Assembly: GCF_025370755.1 (NCBI RefSeq)
Contig: NZ_JAMXFC010000005.1
Span: 186,001 to 250,000, forward strand
Length of the DNA: 64,000 bases
Direction: 5' to 3'
Source of the DNA: Laspinema sp. D2d
GTDB lineage: Bacteria > Cyanobacteriota > Cyanobacteriia > Cyanobacteriales > Laspinemataceae
The notes under the pieces are model-generated. The model was not told where the DNA came from. It worked only from the letters and a program-made list of their open reading frames with translations, and ran no database searches. A program made the position numbers and the translations under genes. Below, one piece after another: positions 44,093 through 51,672 of the stretch (the stretch's first letter is position 1; the number at the start of each line of letters is the position of its first letter).

Positions 44093-45205
44093 ATGGATCA
44101 CAAAGGGGGTAGTAACTTGAATTTTGGTAACCTGATTGGGGCAATTGCTTTAATTGTTTCCTTGATTATTATCTGGGAAATTAGAACCGTATTGTTGCTG
44201 ATTTTTGCCGCCGTTGCCTTTGCTACAGTCCTCAATCGGATGGTGCGTCGCTTGCAGCGATCGCGGCTTAATCGCGGGTTTGCCATTGCCCTGACGATTG
44301 GCCTTCTTTTCGCCATCATGGGTTTATTTTTTCTGTTAATTTTTCCCACGGTTGTTGCTCAATTTCAAGAGTTGCTAGAGCTACTCCCTAAAGCTCTAGC
44401 TCAGTTAAGGGAGTGGTATCGATGGTTGGAAAAATTTATTCCTAATCAGCTTATGGAAGATATTCAAAATGTTGAATTTCTATCCGAACGAATTTCTAAA
44501 ATCAGTTTAAGTTGGTTTGGCGGGTTCTTTAGTATTTTCTCCAACTCGTTAGATTTTGTATTAAACCTCCTCCTCGTCCTCGTGCTGATTGTCATGCTTT
44601 TAGCCAATCCAACCCTCTATCGACAGAGTTTTATGCTGATATTTCCAGCATTTTATCGGAGACGGGTGGATGAAATTCTCCAAGGATGCGAAAAAAACTT
44701 GGTGGGTTGGGCCATTGGCCGAATTTTTAACATGGTTTTTATTGCGATCGTCAGTGGATTAGGCTTATGGGCAATAGGCGTCCCTTTAGTCTTAGTCAAC
44801 GCCATCATTTCGGCTTTACTCAGCTACATTCCCAATCTTGGCCCAATTCTGGGTTCCATTCCACCCATCGCCCTCGCATTCCTAGATTCCCCAGTTAAAG
44901 GAGTGATCGTCATTATCTTTTACCTCTGTATTGAGCAGCTAGAAGGGCTAGTTTTAACCCCCATGATCATGGAAAATGAAATTTCTTTACCTCCAGCGGT
45001 TACCTTAAGCTCTATGTTGATTTTTTCTCAATTTTTTGGTCTGCTGGGTTTATTTTTGGCTATTCCTATCGTGGCCGTGTTACAAGTTTGGTTGAGGGAA
45101 GTCTTAGTTAAAGATGTGATGAATAATTGGACCCAAAAAGGAGCCTATGGTGCTCAAGTAAAAGACTCCTTACCCGGTGAACCTTTAACGGATTATGAAC
45201 CCTAA
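44093..45205 (+). CDS. AI-2E family transporter (PF01594 type)
   Basis: 370 residues with about eight hydrophobic segments: three at the N-terminus (LIGAIALIVSLIIIWEIRTV; LLIFAAVAF; GFAIALTIGLLFAIMGLFF), an amphipathic region at 85-150, and five in the C-terminal half. The family motif region is near 230-275 (GVPLVLVNAIISALLSYIPNLGPILGSIPP). Family members are membrane exporters or exchangers of varied substrates, including autoinducer-2 and Na+/H+; substrate is unknown here. No ribosome binding site is visible. A hairpin after the stop is shared with the convergent secreted cluster. Confidence 0.92.
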   Translation: MDHKGGSNLNFGNLIGAIALIVSLIIIWEIRTVLLLIFAAVAFATVLNRMVRRLQRSRLNRGFAIALTIGLLFAIMGLFFLLIFPTVVAQFQELLELLPKALAQLREWYRWLEKFIPNQLMEDIQNVEFLSERISKISLSWFGGFFSIFSNSLDFVLNLLLVLVLIVMLLANPTLYRQSFMLIFPAFYRRRVDEILQGCEKNLVGWAIGRIFNMVFIAIVSGLGLWAIGVPLVLVNAIISALLSYIPNLGPILGSIPPIALAFLDSPVKGVIVIIFYLCIEQLEGLVLTPMIMENEISLPPAVTLSSMLIFSQFFGLLGLFLAIPIVAVLQVWLREVLVKDVMNNWTQKGAYGAQVKDSLPGEPLTDYEP

Positions 45206-45216
45206 ATCTAAATTAA

Positions 45217-45242
45217 AACCCGCACTTTTTAGGGTGCGGGTT
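45217..45242. terminator. Bidirectional terminator between the AI-2E transporter and the secreted cluster
   Basis: AACCCGCAC and GTGCGGGTT with an eight-base loop. On the minus strand TTTTAATTT follows, so it best serves the four-gene secreted cluster; on the plus strand the T-run is only two bases plus the stem. Confidence 0.8.
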
Positions 45243-45270
45243 GGGGCGATGAGAAGTTTGCTATAACAAA

Positions 45271-45906
45271 TCAAGGCTGGTTAAGAATCAGAGTTTGATT
45301 GAGGTGGCCTGTCCCACGAGTTTCGTGAGTGACGAGATTGCGATCGCCAGTTAACTCCACATAAATGCTGGAATTAGCGGGCGTATAATTGCCGATGATT
45401 TCAATTTCATGGGTGCCTGGATTGAGATAAGAGGAGAGGTCGATCGCGGTATAGTTGCCGCGAATGGTTTCCACCACTTTCCCATCGATCACAATTTCGG
45501 CGTTGATGTAAGTGCCGCGATCGCCCCAAACTTCCAGGGCTAATTGGTCGGAATCCACCGTAATTCCAGTTTCTTGGGTTTGAGATAGGGTACTCCCCCG
45601 TGACTGCCGGGAATACCCGGACTGAGACACCAGATTGGGGCGCTCAAATGGGAAAACAATCCACCCCAGTTGCGATCGCTCGAAGTGAGTGGGTTGTCCG
45701 AGGCGACTGCGACTGCGAACGGATTCAATCTTCAATCCCCCCTCGGATTCCACTCGAATCCCCTGTTCATCCACCTGAATTGACATCTGGGATTGGGCCT
45801 GAGTTGCCCCAAGCATCAAGGCCGCTAAGGAGGTGAACAGGGCAACCCATCTCACACTGTGGGGCGGCATGATTAAATACCCCACCCGTTTTATAGTTCT
45901 ATACAT
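45271..45906 (-). CDS. Secreted beta-rich protein (last gene of the secreted cluster)
   Basis: 211 residues. GAGGA lies eight bases before the ATG at 45906. A signal peptide (basic YRTIKR, hydrophobic WVALFTSLAALMLGATQAQS) precedes a mature part with repeated short strands: SIQVDEQGIRVESEGGLKIESV, then a C-terminal domain ALEVWGDRGTYINAEIVIDGKVVETIRGN ... LNPGTHEIEIIGNYTPANSSIYVEL that looks like a beta-sandwich. No cysteine in the mature part. It lies 62 bases after the 139-residue secreted protein on the same strand. Function unknown. Confidence 0.8.
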   Translation of the reverse strand: MYRTIKRVGYLIMPPHSVRWVALFTSLAALMLGATQAQSQMSIQVDEQGIRVESEGGLKIESVRSRSRLGQPTHFERSQLGWIVFPFERPNLVSQSGYSRQSRGSTLSQTQETGITVDSDQLALEVWGDRGTYINAEIVIDGKVVETIRGNYTAIDLSSYLNPGTHEIEIIGNYTPANSSIYVELTGDRNLVTHETRGTGHLNQTLILNQP

Positions 45907-45968
45907 TATTTAGGTCCTCAATAGAAAAAACAGCAGCAAATCTAACTCATTCATTCAATCCGGTTCAA

Positions 45969-46388
45969 TTACTCAATTAACCGCAATTGTTCTCGATAGC
46001 GAAGGGCTGGATTATTAATAGAGTTCAGGCGATCGACCGGATTATCTACATGGATTTGAGGATTGACCTGAATCTGCACAGGGTAGCTAGTTGATCTGAG
46101 CGATCGCTCTCCTTCTCGGATGGATTGACGAACAGAACGGTTTTGAACTGCCCGATTCGGTCCGACATGAATTTGAGTTCCCGTAGTCACAGTGGCATTG
46201 CGACCACAACTGCCAGGGTTTCCCATATCTACCGTATTGGTTTGCTGGGCCGGTCCTCCGCCACTGATGGAAATTTGTACGCCGGTATCAATTTGCACAC
46301 ATTGGGCAGCCGCTAAATCCGTAGTAACGGGGGCAATGCTGAATAAAGTGATAATCGATAAACAGCTTAGAAATGAAGAGGTTTTCAT
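45969..46388 (-). CDS. Secreted protein of the same cluster, with two cysteines
   Basis: 139 residues. Signal peptide KTSSFLSCLSIITLFSIAPVTTDLAAA; the mature protein starts with CVQIDTGVQISISGGGPAQQTN and has a second Cys in NPGSCGRNATV, so one disulphide is possible. Alternating V-x-I/T patterns (VQISISG; ATVTTGTQIHV; VQIQVNPQIHVDN) suggest beta strands, and Q/N content is high. It has no enzymatic motif. Its gene lies between the G-N-x-N protein at 46524 and the 211-residue protein. Start ATG 46388; weak ribosome binding site. Confidence 0.75.
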   Translation of the reverse strand: MKTSSFLSCLSIITLFSIAPVTTDLAAAQCVQIDTGVQISISGGGPAQQTNTVDMGNPGSCGRNATVTTGTQIHVGPNRAVQNRSVRQSIREGERSLRSTSYPVQIQVNPQIHVDNPVDRLNSINNPALRYREQLRLIE

Positions 46389-46523
46389 GAACTTTACCGC
46401 TGAAGATGACTCAAGAAAGGAGAAAAAAACAATCTTTTCTTCCGTATTTCAGGATAGAAAATAAAGGGGATGCACCGAGATTGAGTCTGATAGCGCTTTC
46501 ACGAAATTATCAAAATTAGGCGA

Positions 46524-46850
46524 TTAGTACCGCAGGAAATTTTGAGAATTTCGTGAAGCAGGGTTGGGAAGATTAGCCGGAGTGCGGATGAGACTGGGGC
46601 TAACCGATTGGTATAGGCGATTCGAGGATGGCATTGACGAATTTGGAAAGGTCCGACCCCGGGGGTCAACATAATATAGATTGACGTTTTGATTAACGGT
46701 GTTACCGTTGCCAGTAATCGCCGTTTGTTGATCAATCGAGGGAATCGGAGGGCGATTGTTACCCGGGGAGAGTTGTGCGGCTAAGGGAGTGGCGATCGCC
46801 ACGGTGGACAGGGTAGCGGCTAGACCGACTCGGATCAAATGTGTGAACAT
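46524..46850 (-). CDS. Secreted Asn/Gln-rich protein with a G-N-x-N motif
   Basis: 108 residues from the ATG at 46850; a GTG three codons upstream (46859) is also possible. Signal peptide (HLIRVGLAATLSTVAIATPLAAQ), then AITGNGNTVNQNVNLYYVD near 63-81, which repeats the motif of the neighbouring protein at 46934, and a Ser/Asn/Pro-rich tail (PNSSMPSSNRLYQSVSPS). No cysteine. The composition and motif recall amyloid-forming curlin-type repeats, but the motif occurs once here. Likely extracellular; function unknown. Confidence 0.75.
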   Translation of the reverse strand: MFTHLIRVGLAATLSTVAIATPLAAQLSPGNNRPPIPSIDQQTAITGNGNTVNQNVNLYYVDPRGRTFPNSSMPSSNRLYQSVSPSLIRTPANLPNPASRNSQNFLRY

Positions 46851-46933
46851 AATGGGCACCGTGAGTAAAGGGAATGACGTCGGGTGAGATGTATCCCGAC
46901 GTCAAGATCGGGAGTCGTTCACAGGCGATCGCC

Positions 46934-47341
46934 TTAATGTTTCTTTTGATAGGGAGGACGAGGGCGAGGTGAGAACCGAGTGCTATCTGCTTCCACAGTC
47001 GTTTGACGGTTGCTTTGACGCACTTGATTGTGATGTCCGTAAACATCTGCATTCTGCAATTGGTCCTGAACAACCCCTTGATTGCCCAATCCACCACCCC
47101 GGCGATCGATATTGGTTTGGGTGGAATTTTGGTCAACATAGTTGCCATTGCCAGTCACTACCGCACTTTGTTCACTGGTTTGGACTACGGCACTATCCCC
47201 ACTGACGCGGTATCCCCCAGCTTGTGCAGGAAGGGGGGCAATGCCTAAAGTGGCGAGGGTGAGTAAACCCAAGACTGCACTGAGTTTCGGCATTTTGACA
47301 GATTGAGCAACGGTTTGATAAGCCTTGAGAGAGATAATCAT
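46934..47341 (-). CDS. Secreted Asn/Gln-rich protein with two curlin-like repeats (first gene of the cluster)
   Basis: 135 residues (or 119 from the ATG at 47293). Signal peptide PKLSAVLGLLTLATLGIAPLPAQA. The mature part has two imperfect repeats of the form V-x-G-x-x-N-x-V-x-Q-x(3)-Q-T: VTGNGNYVDQNSTQTN near 61 and VYGHHNQVRQSNRQTT near 99, with a Gly-rich segment between. The spacing of Gly, Asn and Gln recalls curlin repeats of bacterial amyloid. The tail is basic (FSPRPRPPYQKKH). It lies 83 bases upstream of the related gene at 46524. No csg secretion genes are seen in the window. Confidence 0.78.
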   Translation of the reverse strand: MIISLKAYQTVAQSVKMPKLSAVLGLLTLATLGIAPLPAQAGGYRVSGDSAVVQTSEQSAVVTGNGNYVDQNSTQTNIDRRGGGLGNQGVVQDQLQNADVYGHHNQVRQSNRQTTVEADSTRFSPRPRPPYQKKH

Positions 47342-47847
47342 TGGTTTTGTCTCGTTTGAAGTGAGTAAGGGTTAAGGAGTGAAGCGTTGGCGCAACCCTC
47401 TTTAATCCTCTGAACTTCTCCATTAAAGAGCCTCTGTTTTCTCTTGTCAAGGGATTTTTCAGTTTTTTTTAAGAGCCTCTCCGGGGGATTTTAGAGGAGT
47501 AGTCCGAGATTTTTTAGGGTGATTCTGCAAAATTTAGGGAGTTTAAATCTTAACTTAGCTTTGAACTTTGAGGTCTAATTATATTGCAATCTCACCATAA
47601 AAGTTGTGGTTAGGTTTGCCTCTGAAACGGGGTGAAACCGTCCGGGAGAAAACAGGTAAACTTTTGTAAAAAAAAGAGGGGAATTTCCCCTCTGAGTGTT
47701 ATCGTGAATGCAGACGATATCCCTTGAATGACTTCCCGCCCGATTAGAGCGGGGCTTGTTATTTGATCGCAGAGTAGGCGTTGCCCAGGTGCTTCCGGGG
47801 AGTTCAACGGTCAGCGGTTGCGATCGCCATCTGACCTTCTCCCCCTC
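47342..47847. other. 506-bp spacer holding a promoter zone and a terminator
   Basis: Between msrB (stop 47848) and the secreted cluster (start 47341), both minus strand. The part at 47440-47620 is AT-rich and the likely promoter region of the cluster. The terminator at 47667-47693 closes the upstream operon. No gene is supported. Confidence 0.5.
47667..47693 (-). terminator. Intrinsic terminator (minus strand)
   Basis: AGAGGGG AATTT CCCCTCT read on the plus strand; on the minus strand the stem is followed by at least eight T. It terminates the fibrillin-msrB transcript about 155 bases after the msrB stop. Confidence 0.88.
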
Positions 47848-48249
47848 TTAATCTTCCCCTTTCTCAAAGTTCAGGGATGCTGAATTAATGCAGTAGCGCA
47901 ATCCCGTCGGTTTCGGTCCATCGGGAAAAACGTGACCGAGATGGGCGTCACAGTTGGCGCAGAGAACTTCTGTGCGACGCATAAACAGGGCGCGGTCCTC
48001 TTCTTCGGCAATATGACCCTCTTGAATCGGTGCCCAAAAGGAGGGCCAACCAGTACCGGAGTCAAACTTAGTCTGTGAACTGAATAACTCAGTCCCGCAA
48101 CAGACACATTTATAAACTCCCTTCTCTTTATTATCGTGGTAGGCTCCCGTAAATGCTCTTTCAGTTCCCTTCTTGCGGGTGACTTTAAACTGTTCCGGGG
48201 TGAGTTGCGCTTTCCACTCGCTTTCCGATTTTTGAATTTTCTGAACCAT
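47848..48249 (-). CDS. msrB: Peptide-methionine (R)-S-oxide reductase
   Basis: 133 residues, full-length MsrB. It reduces methionine-R-sulfoxide in oxidised proteins. The structural zinc site is Cys48, Cys51, Cys97 and Cys100 (YKCVCCG and LCANCD); the catalytic Cys120 sits in [11 protein letters not shown], and GTGWPSFW and [10 protein letters not shown] are also typical. ATG start. It begins three bases after the stop of the fibrillin gene, so the two are one operon; the pairing suits protection of photosynthetic membranes from oxidation. Confidence 0.97.
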   Translation of the reverse strand: MVQKIQKSESEWKAQLTPEQFKVTRKKGTERAFTGAYHDNKEKGVYKCVCCGTELFSSQTKFDSGTGWPSFWAPIQEGHIAEEEDRALFMRRTEVLCANCDAHLGHVFPDGPKPTGLRYCINSASLNFEKGED

Positions 48250-48252
48250 TGT

Positions 48253-48840
48253 TCATTCCTCTGCTGGGGTATGTGAAAGTATTATTCTATCGTTATCCTT
48301 GCAGAGGGTTGGGGTTGAAGTCCCTACTCGGCGGTAGAGGGAAATCCCACCTCGATCGCCCCGTTCTAAATGGAGGTCCTCATCTAGGTAGGTGGTTTGC
48401 AACCATCCCGAGGCCCACTTGCCTAGGGGCAGTTTGAGGGGTCCCAACGGGCCGATTTGAAACCCCAGGCGCTCAAATCGGAACTGAATGCGGTGCTGTT
48501 TGTACTCAAAAGGACCGCCCACAATTAGGGAACTCCCAGCAAGGGTAATCTGATTTTCAAACCACAGGCGCTGGCAATCTAGGCGCTGGATGACGGAGGC
48601 GATCGCCTTGCGGTTCATGCCTTTCCCCCGGTGGTTCAATTTCTGCGCATTGCGGGTTCCCGAGGTCCAGAGTAAGCGCCATTCCCCCTCTAGCAACTGG
48701 CGATCGCCTCGAATTTGCGCTTTTTCCAAAATGGCGACTGCCTCTTGCAGACTTTCCGAGTTCAGAGTGCCTTCTTCCGAGTCCTTCAACAGTTGCGATC
48801 GCGCCCCTTGGACTGCTTCATCCCTGGTTGGGTTGGTCAT
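48253..48840 (-). CDS. PAP/fibrillin (plastid-lipid-associated) family protein
   Basis: 195 residues from the ATG at 48840 (MTNPTRDEAV), which has GGGAGA upstream. A lipocalin-like beta barrel: LEGEWRLLWTSGTRNAQ near 64-80 is the family's N-terminal signature, followed by QRLWFENQITLAGSSLIVGGPFEYK and the C-terminal WLQTTYLDEDLHLERGDRGGISLYRR. Plant relatives coat plastoglobules and help in stress tolerance; cyanobacterial members are linked to thylakoid lipid and high-light stress. It is the first gene of an operon with msrB. Confidence 0.9.
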   Translation of the reverse strand: MTNPTRDEAVQGARSQLLKDSEEGTLNSESLQEAVAILEKAQIRGDRQLLEGEWRLLWTSGTRNAQKLNHRGKGMNRKAIASVIQRLDCQRLWFENQITLAGSSLIVGGPFEYKQHRIQFRFERLGFQIGPLGPLKLPLGKWASGWLQTTYLDEDLHLERGDRGGISLYRRVGTSTPTLCKDNDRIILSHTPAEE

Positions 48841-48980
48841 GTTCTCTTTTCTCCCCAATTTCCTTCCTAATTTATCCAACTTCTGCTCAGAAGTTCAATT
48901 CGCCCCGAATTTTCCCTAATTTTCACTGAATTGCTAAATTTTTGTCTGGGGTATTAGCACCTTTGCTCTCTGAGAAAGCA

Positions 48981-49013
48981 AAAAAAAACCCCTGAATCAG
49001 AGTCCAAGGGGAT
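48981..49013 (-). terminator. Probable terminator of the small gene at 49045-49185
   Basis: On the minus strand a five-base-pair GC stem (CCCCT/AGGGG, 13-base loop) is followed by eight T. It lies 32 bases after the stop of the 46-residue gene. Confidence 0.6.
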
Positions 49014-49044
49014 CAACGCGGAATAATATCACTGTGATGGGGTG

Positions 49045-49185
49045 TTACCGTTCTGAAGTCAAGATCGAGTTAACCGGGTTTTGAGACAGAGTAGAACGGG
49101 ACTGATGGGAACCGTTGAAGGGACTGGTTAAAAAAAATTGTAAAGACGATACGATTGCCAGGGTTAAAAAAATTCGATTTAACAT
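49045..49185 (-). CDS. 46-residue exported or membrane-tethered small protein
   Basis: MLNRIFLTLAIVSSLQFFLT is a good signal-anchor or signal peptide, followed by a short polar part (SPFNGSHQSRSTLSQNPVNS). A probable terminator lies 32 bases after the stop. No ribosome binding site is obvious. Unknown family; the 25-residue polar part could be a secreted peptide. Confidence 0.5.
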   Translation of the reverse strand: MLNRIFLTLAIVSSLQFFLTSPFNGSHQSRSTLSQNPVNSILTSER

Positions 49186-49812
49186 AGTTGTCAGCGTTGA
49201 TTTTTGATAAATCAACTGTAGTCGGGTTTGTTTTCCCGTCCGGATGGGAGGGTGTCGCTATTTGATCCGATCGCCAATGATTCCCTGAAACCCTGATTTC
49301 GACTCAAACTTGACTCCGGCAAAGGATGGACAGTTGAAAATCTGGCAAGGTGATCGATAGTTCTTGTCCCCCTTTTAGGGGTATTCTCGTTAATTTTGGC
49401 AAAAATCAAAACAGAGCGATCGCCTGAAAACAAGCGATCGCTCTCTCGTTTGGGTGGGCGGAAAATGACCCCTCCAACTGACGCCAATCCTAGGATTTTA
49501 TTAATCTTTGTACCCGAAAAATTTGTTTCAGGCGATCGCCACCCTAAAAATACAGCTTATGGCAACTCAGCAACTGGAACAATCCGGCCTTAAACCTTAA
49601 AAATCGCGCTACTTTTTCAGATTTTTTCGCTGAAAGGAACCGGGAAAAAAGATTGAATCAGTCAGGGTTTCCAGCTTTTTTCAGGGAGTGAACCGCGCTA
49701 CTGCTGACTTGGGGAAGGTCTCCTATTTTTAGGAAAAAGGTTCGAGTTTTGGAGGTTTAAAGTTATCAAGGACTAGGCCAAAATTGAGGTAATCCGATGG
49801 GTTCCCTTTCAG
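49186..49812. other. 627-bp spacer with a HIP1-built hairpin
   Basis: AGAGCGATCGC (49413-49423) and GCGATCGCTCT (49434-49444) form an 11-bp stem from two HIP1 octamers around a ten-base loop. CCCCCTTTTAGGGG lies at 49368. Two frames of 65-91 codons on opposite strands overlap this hairpin and have no support. No RNA gene recognised. Confidence 0.45.
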
Positions 49813-49941
49813 CTAGGCAGCTCTTTGAGACGAATTTGAGTTTGATGTCTCAGATGGTTTAACGACAATCCATTGACCTGTAACGGGGTCGCGATAGGTC
49901 TCAAATGGATTCTGACGTAGTGGGGGATTGATTTGCTCCAT
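49813..49941 (-). CDS. 42-residue conserved-looking small protein
   Basis: MEQINPPLRQNPFETYRDPV, then TGQWIVVKPSETSNSNSSQR. The middle, N-P-F-E-T-Y-R-D-P-V-T-G-Q-W-x-V-V-K, looks strongly protein-like and resembles short cyanobacterial proteins I have seen, though I cannot name a family. AAGGG lies about eight bases before the ATG. No hydrophobic segment; the Ser/Asn tail looks disordered. Isolated gene in a long spacer. Confidence 0.6.
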   Translation of the reverse strand: MEQINPPLRQNPFETYRDPVTGQWIVVKPSETSNSNSSQRAA

Positions 49942-50421
49942 CGTTTTACCCTTGCTTCGTGCAACAAAAGCATTCACCTTTATCACTTATCCTAGATGGC
50001 TTTTCACTAGGCTTGGGCGATCGGTCTCAAGGGTCGATGCGATCGTTATCACATCGGTGAATAAAGGGGCCTCTGATTTGAACGTTTAATCTCTCCACCA
50101 TTTCAGACCCTACAAAGGGCTATTTTGATGTTTTTGGCTCTATAATTCTGATTCAACGGTGTGAAAACTGCTGTTTTGGAGTGGGGATGCGCCGGTGTTG
50201 TTTAAACTACAAATTTTCCTCAATTGAAGGTAAATTCCCCATTAAGTTCAGAGGATAGGGGGTTTATTTCCGACCCAGAACTTAATGGGGAGTTGAAATC
50301 AATAAAGATTCGATTCAGGTGAACCCATCCTCTTATCAAAAGGTCAATTGAAGTCTTGACAGTTCACCCTCTGTAAGGGCGAAATGAGTCTAAGGAAGGA
50401 ATAAAATTCCTAGGGATTCAG
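49942..50421. other. 480-bp spacer with a long inverted repeat
   Basis: TCCCCATTAAGTTC (50236-50249) and GAACTTAATGGGGA (50278-50291) are a perfect 14-bp inverted pair around a 28-base loop. No adjacent T-run, so it may be a structured RNA or small element. The rest is AT-rich with no gene seen. Confidence 0.55.
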
Positions 50422-50622
50422 TTAGAGGGTCCGGCGAAAAAAATCAAAAACTTTCGTCAAAACTTGGGCAATGCGGAAGTAGGATTGATAGGGAAACGGC
50501 AGGGGTAAGGGAAGAGAGTAGCCATAGGTTCGATTTTTTAAGTGTTCTAGGCGCACTGGAAGGGTTACACCCAGGGGTAGGTGAAATGGTGTTTCTAACT
50601 TTTTCCACAGGCGATCGAGCAT
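50422..50622 (-). CDS. Hypothetical 66-residue protein
   Basis: MLDRLWKKLETPFHLPLGVT, then a Pro/Leu-rich middle (YSLPLPLPFPYQSY) and an amphipathic end (VLTKVFDFFRRTL). The even composition and lack of a competing frame make it plausible, but there is no clear ribosome binding site and I do not recognise it. The following 559 bases up to the KGK gene hold no supported gene. Confidence 0.4.
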   Translation of the reverse strand: MLDRLWKKLETPFHLPLGVTLPVRLEHLKNRTYGYSLPLPLPFPYQSYFRIAQVLTKVFDFFRRTL

Positions 50623-51181
50623 GGGACGCTATTAATCCAGATTTTTTTAAGAGTTGCCTTCACATTAAGCATGGCGCAAAACCTATTTCCGTGTCAAATG
50701 ATACGAGATTGTCTAGGCCAATGCTAGGGTCCAGGAGGTCCGATCCTCGGTTTGCCGGTGAAATTCCCCGGGAAACAAGCTCTCAGGAACGCGCCCGATC
50801 GCCTGCTGCCAGGGAGACTTTTGATGCCCTGTTCCCGCGAATACTCCGGATGAAACAGTCAGACTCAAAGGCATCCCTAACTTGAATGGGGATACTCGGG
50901 AGCAATTATACAAGGCATCTATTGTATCTACAGTGTGACCCGGACTGAAGGCTGTGAAAAGTGCAGGAAATGTGACCCAGTGCGATCGCTTTGCGGAATT
51001 GGAATTTCACCCTTGACATTAAATCGACAACTCTTTCAACCCCAAACTACACCGGATTTAGGCTGGAATATGACCTCAAAAGCAGTGGCGACAACTGGAG
51101 GGATGGAGGGGAACAATACGGGTGAAGCGGTACCTTGCTTGTATGATATCGGCAAAGACGTCGTTGGAATATTTTATGGTT
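50623..51181. other. 559-bp spacer before the KGK gene
   Basis: Overlapping weak frames on both strands (50586-50885, 50713-50913) with no motif. GGAGGG at 51105-51110 is followed by a GTG at 51122 that is in frame with the KGK gene and is an alternative start. Confidence 0.4.
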
Positions 51182-51616
51182 ATGGAAGAAAATAACATTT
51201 TACCGGAATGCTCCGATGATGATGTGGTGTCATTTCGCGGCAAGCTGTTTAAAGTCAGTCAATTGCGGACCATGATGGGCCATGCCATGACTGAGCAGAA
51301 CCAACTTAATCATACCCTTTCTAATGCGTTAAAACAAACGGGATTAGAATTGGGGCTGACCGATACCAAAGAATTTTTAAATCAAGGGGTGAAGGGGGAA
51401 CTGCTAAAAATTACGGGAAAAGGGTGGGAAAAAGGCAAAATTAAAATGAAAATTAGTCTGGAATTTATCCCGGATGTTCCCGAGGATGGGCTGTTGTCCT
51501 CTGGAGAACAGCAACCGATGCAGACCAGTGGCGATCGCCCCTTAAAAGAGACGGACTGGAATAGAGGAATGCCACAGTCGGAAAAGAACGGACACCGACA
51601 GCGCTACCCCCGCTAA
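51182..51616 (+). CDS. KGK-family protein
   Basis: 144 residues from the ATG at 51182; a GTG 20 codons upstream (51122) has a better ribosome binding site (GGAGGG) but non-homologous residues. The core fits the cyanobacterial KGK family: acidic start ECSDDDVVSF, helix KVSQLRTMMGHAMTEQ, then the signature GKGWEKGKIKMKISLEFIPD near 78-97. The C-terminal 45 residues are polar and probably disordered. No membrane segment. KGK proteins are cyanobacterial and functionally undescribed. A KGK-like gene follows 56 bases downstream. Confidence 0.82.
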   Translation: MEENNILPECSDDDVVSFRGKLFKVSQLRTMMGHAMTEQNQLNHTLSNALKQTGLELGLTDTKEFLNQGVKGELLKITGKGWEKGKIKMKISLEFIPDVPEDGLLSSGEQQPMQTSGDRPLKETDWNRGMPQSEKNGHRQRYPR

Positions 51617-51672
51617 CCAAAAACCGTTACAATAGCATCGCGTTCTTTTGCCCAACGCCTACCCTTGGTGCT

